Shown here: positions 11,890 through 22,024 of the stretch, piece by piece
How the letters are laid out: each line of letters begins with the position of its first letter
Position numbering within the stretch: the stretch's first letter is position 1
Assembly (NCBI GenBank): GCA_033675265.1
Contig: JAUJYZ010000906.1
Span: forward strand, 1 to 64,000
Source: Actinostola sp. cb2023
Lineage: Eukaryota > Cnidaria > Anthozoa > Actiniaria > Actinostolidae
Direction: 5' to 3'
DNA: 64,000 nucleotides
Program-made: the position numbers and the translations under genes
The notes under the pieces: model-generated
What the model was told of the DNA's origin: nothing
Database searches by the model: none
Seen by the model: the letters and a program-made list of their open reading frames with translations, nothing else

Positions 11890-14800
11890 TTAAGTGGCTT
11901 TTCTCTTCTTTTTGGTCTTGGGTTTCGGCGACTTGTTTGTCCTCGCTTTATCGATATCTGACTGCGTAATAGTATGAAAAATGTCATCTACATCTTCTCG
12001 GTCTACAGGCATGTCTTTATTTGCCTCTCTTCGTGTATCCAATGATTCTTTTGCGTCAATGCGATCTATGTACTTGAAGGCTGCTTGGCGTCGAATTATG
12101 CGGCGATGCTGTGGGGGAAAGTTACGTTAAAACATTAGTATAGAGACGTGTAGGTCCATCAAAGAAATGACACTGATGCCATCCTAATCACAAAGAACTT
12201 AGTTTTACAGATGGCACTCAAAACACGAAGGTTTCTTTTCACGCTTTGGGACTATTCAAGTATACACTTAATGATAATAGATAATGATAATAGGTAATGA
12301 TAATGATTATAGATAACGATTATGATTATAGATAACGATTATGATAATGAAGAGTATTGACAGTTTGGAGTACTACATGTGTAAGTTTAGTTTACTGTCT
12401 CCTGGGTGCAGACTAAATACTGAAGTGGCGTTGCTCGTCGATAATGACTTGGTGGAGAGAGGAAAGAGAGAGGAAGAAATGAGAGGGAATGAAAGATATA
12501 AAATGAAAAAAAGAACAATACACATTCCATGTTTACACTAGAGCGCTTTACAAGGTATAAATCAGAAAACTAAGGTTAACTGCGCTCAAGAAACAACAGT
12601 TTTCTAATTTCTACCAAGGTTCGTTTACTTCAGTAAACCACCAAGTGTAAACACGGCCTCAGTTGGTTGAGTATCGATCTATGGTGCGGGAGGTCAGGGT
12701 CTAAAGGTTCTGCCTTTGGTTCCATCCCGGGCTTCCATCAGCAAATAGTGGCTCGGATGATCACGTAAATAGTAGTACACACAAACCTCTGCTAGTGACC
12801 ACCCTCAGTGAAACGATGGCCACAGGTTTGTTACACTCGATTGCAGAAACGTTGTAGTATACATTTATACAAATATACAAATATATAATGAGATGCAAAA
12901 TGTTAGACATGCTAAAATACAACTGTTTAAACACAAAATAGTGCTGAAAATTATTGTGTTGTCCTTGCTGGATGCGATACTAATCTAAAATTGATGATTC
13001 TGATATATTAGAAGAAAATAAGTGATGTTTCGCACTTTGTATCTCATTAGATATCTTGTATCTCATTAGATATTTGTGTAAATGTATACTACAACCTTTC
13101 TGCAATTGAGTGTAGTGCTCATCATATAACAACCTCACTTCACACTTCACAGCGAATGGTGGAAGGGAAGACGGAAGGGGAGACTGAGAAGTAAGAAAGG
13201 GGAAAAAGATTACCAAAAAGGAGGAACGAAAGAACGAAAGAACGAAAGAAGGAATTCAGGAAGGAATGAGCGAATCTATAAGTATAATCAGGGGGCGTAA
13301 GGATAAATAAAAGTACTTCGTTAGGTGATTGATAATGTGGATTCTCATAAAGCGTAGGTCCTCCAAAGCTTCCTTCAAATATCCTGACAAGGTTGAGCAC
13401 AAAACGAGGACCTAAATTAAAACAAGAATAAACCAAACTGAATAAAATGATTTGATATGAGGCCGGGTCACACGTTTGAATTTCTTAAAAGTACTAATAA
13501 AGAATAATAATAAAGAATAATAATTTAATAATAATAATAATAATTGAAGAAGAAGAAGAAGAATCAAAGAGTTCAGAGTGCAAGGAAGGAAGACGGCAGA
13601 ATTCTTGTCGGATTGTCTGCATAAAAGCAATGTGATAAAGACCCAGGAAACAACAACGCCTACAACGCTCACAGCGCTCATCCACCACATCACACAGCGG
13701 TCAAACGAAAATGAAATCCCCCAGCTCGTGTTTTACAAGGAAGTCTGTAGTTAACACAACGGTCGTGTTTCCAGCTCTTTATGAATACTTCCTTTTGCTT
13801 TTCGTTTCTACTTTTGATCCGACATCGAATTTTCTGGCTTCACATCGGTCACTCGTTTCAGTCACATTTGGCGTCCCATTTGGCAACACTCACAGCCGTA
13901 AAGAAAGAATTAGCGGCTTATTTCATTGCACAAAACGATTTTGAAGAGTTATCAATGCCCCCGCACTTAGAATAAGGAGTCTTATTACACAACTTGTAAT
14001 CTTACAGTACAAGTACAAATATTACACGTTTTAGAATTCGGACAATTCAATTTTGCGCGCGCGCTCAGTTTCTTTCTTGTTTTGTCCGGCCGCAAATAAA
14101 AAGAAAGAGAAAAAGACGTTAGTTTTTTCGGTTAATTTTGTTGTCGTATAATAAACAATTTATGACACGGGTAGTTGTGGCTGGATATTTTTACGACTCG
14201 TAAAAATGTCCAGCCGTATTACACAACTACCCGTGTAATAACCTCTATTTATTATTTGTGTGCCTTCACAAAAATAAGTTTGAAATTAAAAATTCATTTT
14301 TGACGTGACGTTTTCAAAACTGTGATTTATGCACACAGAGTATTGACACACAAAAGCGCTAATAGTTCAGTATTGACTTCCATAAATGGACACAAAGTCC
14401 AGCAGAGTTCAACAACATCTCATTCATTGGAAATACTGTGCGCTCTTCAAACCTTAGAAATTCTTTGGAAATTATTCAACGAACGCTCTCTTCAAACCTG
14501 GCAATATATTTTATATTTTATTTTAATTCAATTTCAATTTTCACACATCAAAGTTCAAAAACGTACCAATTTCTAATAATGTCCCATCTTCTTCAACAAT
14601 CTACAAAATGAATGACAAAAGAATATTAAAAATGATTATAAGATCATTATTAGTATAGTAATGTACATTGCGCTCATATAGTCGTTTTCGTAAAAGGCCA
14701 TACATAACCCAAATTCGGAATTATTCCGTGGCGTGTCTAACGGCATTCTGATTGGTTGAGAAATGATTTTGCGCGCTGTGATTGGTTGAATAGATGCCTT

Positions 14801-16541
14801 TGATTCCGTACCATGACCGTAACTCTGTGCCGTAGGTTTCCTACTTATACGAAAACCACTCTATCCACATGTAACCACAGGTAGCCCAATCTTACAAACT
14901 ACCGGTATGCATGCATCATTTTGACGGGCTTCCTGTGGTAGAGTGCATACCGTATTTCCCCCGGCGTTTATTTAAAATTTGAAGTTTTAGAGGGGGTTCG
15001 TTCATTAGAGGGAGGCGTTTAAAAGAGGGGGGCGTATATTTCGAAACTCCAAATTTTGTCTAAAAACACAAGTGATAATTTGTTTACAATAATATTTCAA
15101 CATTTAAATAATAAAAACAGGAATCTTTCAATATCAGCGTTAATTTGTTTTTCGTGTCTATTCTAATAAGCGCCCCCTTTCGAGTGGTTGTCTCTAATTA
15201 ACGCCCCTCTATGGGGTGGGGGGGGGGGGGTGGGTGGGGGGGGTGTTTATTAGAAGGGGGCATTTAAAAGAGGGAGGCGTACATTAATGGTTTTTCTCCT
15301 GAAGGGGGGATGGGGGGCGTTTATTGGAGGGAGGCGTTTATTGGAGGCTGGGCGTTTATTTGAGGAAATACGGTATCTGAATCTTACAACATTGCCGGCA
15401 ACATGTACTACTGCAGCTTGTGTCCACCCCTGCAACATGTAGCAAATAGATCTCTTATTACCTGGAAATTCCTCACCCATATTCGATTATCGTCCAGGAT
15501 AGAGAAGGTTATCACGCGGTCAACAAATGGTTTACTTCTAGGATGATAGTTAGGAGTACTGAATACCTGGAAATACAAAAGATTAAAGTACTGTCTTATA
15601 ACACAGGTGTACGGTAGCCTGTGTGGCTGGCATGAAGGGGATTGGGGAAAGGAGATTGGTATCCCCTCCTCCCTCCTCTACTCCCTTCCGCTCTCCTCCC
15701 AAACCCCTGTGAACTGGCCACACAGACTTCATTGTAGGTGCACGGTACACTTAATGAACAAATAATCATATACGTTTTAAAATAAAGATTTTCGTTGACA
15801 CTACTAACTTGGTTAAATAGTCCTTTCAAAAGCTGATTTTCTGGAGTCTTGTCGAATTGCTGAAGTAAAATATAAATTGATAAGAATAGTACTCAACAAC
15901 AATCAGAACAATAAAGATTATATATATATAATGACAATTATGAAGCTTTGATGTGAAAATCAGCTGCATTCCTGGAGTACAGTAGCTGTCTATGTACAGT
16001 GTATACACTTAGTAGCCGGCGATAAAATCTAGGCTTGCACTCCCTGTACGTGTATAACAACTATATGAAGTGTCCTGAACATTGTTCTGATACCTTTAGC
16101 ATCAGAACCATTCTTTACATGATGTTCAATGATGTGCAGTAAGCTGTTTGAGCCTTTAATGAATGGCAATAATGCTCACAGCAATGTTCAGGACATTTCA
16201 TATAGGCATACATGTACAAAGTGGTACCAAATCCAGTTGCCAGCTACATTGTACTAAAGGCTTCATGATTTCAAATGCAACAAAGATACTACATGTAGAT
16301 GAATTCTTATTTTCCAAGTGAAAAAAGATTACAAACAGTATACCTTAATATTATTGAGACTAAAAACAGAGATAAACGTATTAGCCTACGAATAGCCGTT
16401 AACTACCAAAAAAATTGGATGGGTGGGTAACAGCTATTCGTACATGTAGGCTATACATGTGTTGTACCTGATCAAAAGATAAAATTGGTCTTGAACCCTT
16501 CAAGCAGTTTCCAGTCAACTTCAGTTCATCCATTGTGTGAA
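11890..16541 (-). CDS. BRIX1: BRIX1-like ribosome biogenesis protein, C-terminal half (six exons)
   Basis: Brix-domain protein of the BRX1 type, which acts in the nucleolus in 60S (pre-rRNA) assembly. Exons in transcript order: 16468-16541 (KLTGNCLKGSRP), 15809-15859, 15462-15566 (PFVDRVITFSILDDNRIW), 14567-14600, 13317-13411 (GPRFVLN and FEGSFGGPTLYENPHYQSPN, diagnostic of BRX1) and 11890-12108 (RRIIRR...KKKRKAT, TAA stop). Splice sites are GT-AG and phases are compatible throughout (2/0, 0, 0, 0/1, 1/0, 0). The N-terminal Brix half (about 150 residues in the family) has no visible exon between 16,541 and 21,900, where a 4.1-kb foldback element sits. Either the gene is 5'-truncated by the rearrangement that formed the receptor duplication, or its first exons are too diverged for me to see. 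The basic Lys-rich tail fits a nucleolar protein. Confidence 0.85.
12655..12850 (+). repeat. tRNA-derived SINE-like repeat
   Basis: An A-box-like CTCAGTTGGTTGAGTATC is followed about 55 bp later by a B-box-like GGTTCCATCCCGGGC, the arrangement of a Pol III promoter in tRNA-derived SINEs. The downstream body shows no gene. It sits in the last intron of the BRIX1-like gene. The anticodon arm is not convincing as a functional tRNA. Confidence 0.45.
13490..13562. repeat. AT-rich and GAA microsatellite
   Basis: Runs of AATAAT, then (AAT)n, then (GAA)n in a BRIX1-like intron. The overlapping open frames are by-products. Confidence 0.7.
14165..14242. repeat. Short palindromic MITE
   Basis: ACACGGGTAGTTGTG at the left is inverted as CACAACTACCCGTGT at the right, with a further inverted TTTTTACGA core. 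Total about 78 bp, almost a pure hairpin. Confidence 0.6.
14677..14867. repeat. Foldback MITE with TAGTCGTTTTCGTA-type ends
   Basis: The left end near 14,680 (GTCGTTTTCGTAAAAG) and right end near 14,850 (CTTATACGAAAACCAC) are imperfect inverses. No coding content. Lies in a BRIX1-like intron. Confidence 0.5.
14947..15375. repeat. MITE built from GGCGTTTATT subrepeats
   Basis: The ends ATACCGTATTTCC and GGAAATACGGTAT are perfect inverses. The interior carries several copies of a GGGGGCGTTTATT-like motif and a G-rich run near 15,215-15,243. It lies between the 14567 and 15462 exons of the BRIX1-like gene. Confidence 0.6.
16058..16207. repeat. Foldback MITE in BRIX1-like intron
   Basis: CTATATGAAGTGTCCTGAAC at the left pairs with GTTCAGGACATTTCATATAG at the right; a second inverted pair (TTCTGATACC/GCATCAGAACC) lies inside. 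No coding content. Confidence 0.55.
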
Positions 16542-17999
16542 CTAAGAGCAAATGCAAAATAACTGGTTTGTAATAGACATTTCTGTTTTAGCGACATACA
16601 GTATATAAGTAGAATAGGGACATGTTAGATTATCTGGTGCAGAATATAATGTTCTTATCCATATCGAAGGTTGCTAAATATAGCATAAATTAAAATTCGA
16701 ATCGCATCGAGTGAATTTATAGTTTCAACGGATAGTTCTTTTCTGGTCCTAAATGTATCGAATTAGGAAGATCGAAGCCGCTGCAAGTGATGTGTGAGTG
16801 TTATCGAAGCATTGAAATGTCTTTAGGAAGATGAAAAAGTCCACCGATCGAGATCGTTTACCGATTTTACCGTAAAGCAAGGTATCAATTTATACGAGCA
16901 AGACTACTGACGGCGACACGGCAAACTGATATATTATTGTCGTTGTTTTCATAATTTGCTAGTGCTCTTGAGATTTGCAGTATGTGACACGTCAATCCAC
17001 GTCAACATGTTTTGTACTTTAGCCGTTAGAGATGAAAGGTATACAAATAGCGAATAAACTGTCGATCTGACCTGTTCTGTTGTAATGTGTCTCATTAATT
17101 ACACTTCCGAACCCGGCCCTATTTTTCAAATGGCCAGAATTGCTCCAGGTGATTTTATTTATTATTTGAGGCAAAAAAATCGCAACATCAATGAACGTAG
17201 TTTTCTTCAGTAACTCTTCACAAGGCCATTTCGATTACTTTCGACTAGCCTCCGCAGATCCGCAGGCAACTCTAAAATACTAATTCTATCAGATGGGTTT
17301 CCTGTGGCGCTACATGCGGAGGCTAGAAAATGGCAGCCTGGGTACGAACCTCCAAGATTCTTGGAGACACGTGACCAGCCTACACCAGGGTCTTCTCTCG
17401 GGTAAAGGCTAGTTTCCATAACCCAAACCGCCCTTGATCGATAGCAGTCTGGGAACGAGTTTGCATAATGAGACGTCGGCCGTAGACGTAACGAAGTTTG
17501 GCGTTACGTATTTTCAAGATGTCTACGTTTGTGGAATCAATCTTCTTTATATCGGTCGGTTCTCTGCTTGAATTCTCTCTACAACACCTTTAAAATGTCA
17601 TACAAATGTGTATATGCTGTCTACATCTACTCAGCGAAGCTTTAACGACGAAAATTTCGAACTATCGAGGGCAGTTTGAGTTATGGAATCAAGTCTCTAC
17701 GACAAGGAAAGATTTAGTTTCCATAACCCAAACTGCCCTTGTTGATTCTTGGACAAGTCATGGAAACAACGAAAATGCAAGTAATCTTTTACTATGATAA
17801 TGGAGAAACCCATGTAAGCTTATTTAATTGAAAATCCATGCGCTATTAAAGTCTTATAGTGGAAATTTTGGTTATTCCCCCCTGGGAATGGAACGTGTTG
17901 AAGTTATACGTGGTGGATATATTACTTGACATTTCTTTCATAACATTAACATATTAACATTCACGTTATGGACCAACTTTGTGAATTAAAGTCATTAAA

Positions 18000-20110
18000 G
18001 GCTCGGATATGGAGTGGAAGGTGAACGAGAAAGATTAGGGTGATGTTCACAGGAGAGGGGCTATGGGGAATGGATAAGAGTGTGGATTAAAGGGAAGGGG
18101 AGAGAATGTAGGGAAGGAGGGCTGGGATGTTGGGGAGGGGGGTATTTATATATGGATGATGGTGGGAGTTTAAGGTTGAGGGGCTGGGGGAGAGGAAGGG
18201 GGAGAGAGAGTAGAAGAGGAGGGATGGGAGGGGAGTGGGAATTTAGAGTTTTTTTTGGAGGGAAAGTTAGAATGGTGGGCTGGGATATGGAAGAACAGGA
18301 GAGATGAGGGGTGAAGGTAAGTTGAAGGTGAGAGTTTGAACTGGAGGGGGTGAAAGGAGAGAAAGTGAAGTGGAGTCTGCTTGGGATGTTAGAAAAGGGC
18401 TAGAGAGAATGGGGGAATGGAGAATAGTAAGATGGGAGGCTTGGATATAGAGTAGAAGGTGAAAGCGAGAGAGAAAGCGGGGGGGAATAAGGGTGACATT
18501 CGTGGGGGAGGGCAGTGGGATATGGGAAATGGATGAGAGTGTAGGTTTATGGGAAGGGGAGAGAATGGGGATGGATGAGGGTGGAATTTTAAGGAAGGGG
18601 GAGGGGCTGGGGGAGAGGAAGGGAAAGAGGAGGGCCAGAAAATCAGAAGAGAGATGGATGATAAAGCAAAAGAGAAAGAAGTGAAATGTAAGTGGAAAAA
18701 CCGGAGTGGCAAGTGGAGAAATGGATGGTGAAAAAGAAGAGAAAGGTGGAAGAAGTGGAATGTTTGAAGATGAACTAGTATGAAGTCTAAAGAAGGATGT
18801 TGGAAATAAAGAGAAGGAAGATGAGTGTAATGTATGTAGAAAAATAGAGTGACGAATAAAAAATGATATAGGATGAAGTGCAATGTGTGTAGAGAAACTG
18901 GAGTGACGGGAGGAGAAATGGATGATAGAAAAGAAGAAAAGATGAGAAAAAAGGAGAGAATTGAAGGAAGAGAGAACTGGAATTTAATAAGTTGAAAAAG
19001 TGGGGTGACAAGAGAAGTGGATGATGGAAAAGAAGAAAAGGGAGAGAGATGTGGAATGTAAGTAGAGAAAATGGAGTGACGAGGAGATGTGGATGATAGA
19101 AAAAAAAAACTTATTTAAACTTGTCACTCTATATTTCACTTCTCTCTTTCGCCCCCCTATATTTCAACAGACATTCCACTTTTCTCTTCCTTCTCTTCTT
19201 TCCATCATCCATTTCTCCACTTGCCACCATATATATCTACATACTTTCCACTTCTTTCTTTCTTCTCTTCTATCATCCATTTTTCCACTTGCCACCATAT
19301 ATATCTACATACTTTCCACTTCTTTCTTTCTTCTCTTCTATCATCCATTTCTCCACTTGTCACCCTAGATTTTCTACATCTATTCCACTTCTTTCTCTCT
19401 TTTCTTCAATTCTATCATCCATTTCTCCATTTCATTCTATTTTTTATACTTACATCCCACTTCTCTCTCTTTTCAAACATCCATTACTGCATCTGTCACC
19501 TTATTTATTTTTTATACTTACAATCCCCTTCTATCTTTCATCTAATATCCTTCGTCCATTTCTCTATCTGTCCTCTTCTCTTCATTTCAAACATCCATAT
19601 CTCTACCTGTCACTCTATTTTTCCACTCACATTCCACTTCTTTCATTCTTCTCCTCTTTTCTATCATCCATATCTACACTTGTCACTCTAGTAATCATCC
19701 ACTTACTTTCCATCTCTTTCTTCTTTCATCATCCTTTCTACCATCCATTTCTCTGCATCACACTCTTGTATCTCCACATCCATTCCACCCATCTTTCCCT
19801 TTACCTCACCTTCTTTATTCCTCCCCCTTTTTATTCCTTTTCCCCCTGAAAAACTTCACCTTCCCTCCACTTCACCCCCCTTGAATAACTCCCTCCATTC
19901 CCAACACCCACCCTCAATGCACCTACTTCCCTTCACCCCCCATTTCTCCTTTTCTTACTTGCAAACCCCCCTACACTCTCAACACTCTCCCCATTCCTCC
20001 CCCACAGTCCCTCACCCACATCCATTTGCTTCCCTATATCCCTACATTTTATCCCCCCATAAATTTGCACTCTCTTTCAGTTCCCATATCCCATTGCCCC
20101 CTTCCCCATG
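18000..20110. repeat. Purine-rich satellite facing its pyrimidine-rich inverse
   Basis: The left half repeats motifs such as GAGAAATGGATGATGGAAAA and AGTGGAATGTAAGTAGAGAA. The right half carries the inverted forms (CATCCATTTCTCCACTTG, CATTCCACTTCTTTC). The strand asymmetry, GA on one side and CT on the other, makes long Ser/Phe-rich or Gly/Arg-rich spurious open frames. Confidence 0.8.
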
Positions 20111-20780
20111 AACATCACTCCTATCCTTCTCCCTTCACCTCCACCCCAAAAACACACACAAACCTTGACTAAAATAGCTATTTTTTCCCTTAGCTATTTC
20201 GTTCACAAATATATTCTATTCTTTCTCTGCCTTGAAAAAATGAACTGGAAAATTTTATACCAGGGAAAAAAAATAACTACATTAACATATTCATTGTATC
20301 GTATTGTAAGGTATATCTAGGTATGTGTGGCCTGTTTGGTAGTTTGGGTAGGGTTTCGAGGCCTGTTTTTTTCGCTTTCACCCAGTTTGATCCCTAAAAA
20401 AGCAAATCGGGGAAAAAAATTAAACCACAACATATATTCAGTATATAGTATAACCAACATTATTGAAGAGCATGTAAACTTATTTTTTATCTCACAAAGC
20501 CGTAGGTGTTCTTGTAGAGCTTAGGAGAGAGATACACAATGGTCTCTGGTACCCAGGGTAGTCAAAAAGCATTTGTGATAATGAACATCAACATCTATGA
20601 CTTTAATTCACAAAGTTGGTCCATAACGTGAATGTTAATATGTTAATGTTGTGAATGTTATGAAAGAAATGTCAAGTAATATATCCACCATGTATAACTT
20701 CAACACGTTCCATTCCCGGGGGGAGTACTCCCTATATATATTTTCCGATGGTCATCCTTACCCATTTTACCCCCAAAGTA

Positions 20781-20808
20781 CCCCCCCCCCCCCCCCCCCC
20801 CCCCCCCC
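20781..20808. repeat. Poly-C tract of about 28 bases
   Basis: Uninterrupted C run inside an insert of roughly 270 bp that is present only in the right arm of the foldback element. Its length in the assembly should be treated as approximate. Confidence 0.8.
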
Positions 20809-21909
20809 AAGGAGGGGAGGGGGGTTCCATTGTGTTTGTCTCATGAATTATAATTAGTATGTTGCTCAAGTCAAATGTTGTTGTTTACAGTAATACAGGC
20901 TTAATTTTAATAGGTCTTTAACAGATGGGTGTTTGTCTGGAGACATTTTTACAAGCAATGCAATGTACTAAGCTTTATAATGTAAGCTTATTAACCATAA
21001 CCAAAATTTCCACTATAAGACTTTAATAGTGCATGGATTTTCAATTAAATAAGCTTACATGGGTTTCTCCATTATCATAGTAAAAGATTACTTGCATTTT
21101 CGTTGTTTCCATGACTTGTCCAAGAATCAACAAGGGCAGTTTGGGTTATGGAAACTAAATCTTTCCTTGTCGTAGAGACTTGATTCCATAACTCAAACTG
21201 CCCTCGATAGTTCGAAATTTTCGTCGTTAAAGCTTCGCTGAGTAGATGTAGACAGCATATACACATTTGTATGACATTTTAAAGGTGTTGTAGAGAGAAT
21301 TCAAGCAGAGAACCGACCGATATAAAGAAGATTGATTCCACAAACGTAGACATCTTGAAAATACGTAACGCCAAACTTCGTTACGTCTACGGCCGACGTC
21401 TCATTATGCAAACTCGTTCCCAGACTGCTATCGATCAAGGGCGGTTTGGGTTATGGAAACTAGCCTTTACCCTTCTCTCGAGCGTCCGCCATTTTGAAAA
21501 TAGCGAGAAGAGAGGGCCCTGGGGACGAGGTTGCATTTCAACCGCCATGTTTGATTGTGAACAGCCTCGTTTTCGTGCGTAAGTCATTCAATGTTATTGC
21601 TTGGCAACGTACTTGTCACGTCAGCGAATCACGCAATCAGTGTTTTTCACTTTCATTTAGTTTTCACTAGTTTTTACTTTTCTCACTTATTTTCTTCATC
21701 AAACCGATTTATTATGGTGGGAAGCCACATTTAAGGTAAAGTTATGCATAAACAAATACTATTGTAATTATTTTACATAGCTTTTATTGACGGAAACGTT
21801 ATATAACAAGTGTATTTTCTTCATTAGTTTGAAGCGTTTGATAACAGAGTAAATCACTGTTTCACAACTGCTCTCAAGTGGTTTTGTCTTTAATTTCCCA
21901 CCGTGGCAT

Positions 21910-22024
21910 CTACACAAAGTGTTTGTACTCGTTACGGTGTCTGATTTTGGGCTTTTTGCACAGCCGTGTAGTTCCGTTGGCCATCTTATCAACGTCTGTC
22001 TGACTCTCGGCATTGTAGAGAATT
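21910..22024 (-). CDS. Candidate cytoplasmic-tail exon of copy B
   Basis: A good acceptor (pyrimidine tract then CAG) at 22025-22026 joins in phase 2 to the TM exon and gives about 38 residues ([14 protein letters not shown]...) before TAG at 21910-21912. It lacks the NPxY sorting motif expected of this family. Either the tail is atypical, or this exon is spliced onward through an internal donor, or the true tail exon lies elsewhere. Confidence 0.4.

Larger units (their letters stand above)
17401..21471. mobile_element. 4.1-kb foldback DNA element with 9-bp TSD
   Basis: Both ends read GGTAAAGGCTAGTTTCC inward. They are flanked by the same 9 bp, CTTCTCTCG, at 17392-17400 and 21472-21480. Terminal inverted arms span roughly 17401-17990 and 20590-21471; the right arm is longer because of an extra internal insert. 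The interior is itself a giant imperfect inverted repeat: a GA-rich satellite (about 18000-19100) and its CT-rich inverse (about 19110-20100), unit near 65 bp. A 9-bp duplication with long TIRs is the signature of Mutator-like (MULE) non-autonomous elements. No transposase is present. Two identical 63-codon open frames in the arms are just the two TIR copies. Confidence 0.85.

Noticed and set aside
12655..12730. Functional tRNA gene
   Set aside because: Box-like motifs are present but a cloverleaf with a proper anticodon stem and acceptor stem could not be drawn.
16542..17391. Searched for N-terminal BRIX1 exons
   Set aside because: No stretch on the minus strand encodes the expected Brix N-terminal motifs; nothing to annotate.
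18080..18883. Gly/Arg-rich plus frame and 164-codon minus frame
   Set aside because: GA-rich satellite of the same foldback element.
19121..19849. 242-codon Ser/Phe/His-rich frame
   Set aside because: Low-complexity CT satellite; composition, not selection, keeps it open.
17606..21266. Identical 63-codon frames at 17606-17797 and 21075-21266
   Set aside because: They are the two copies of the terminal inverted arms of the foldback element, with no protein-like features.
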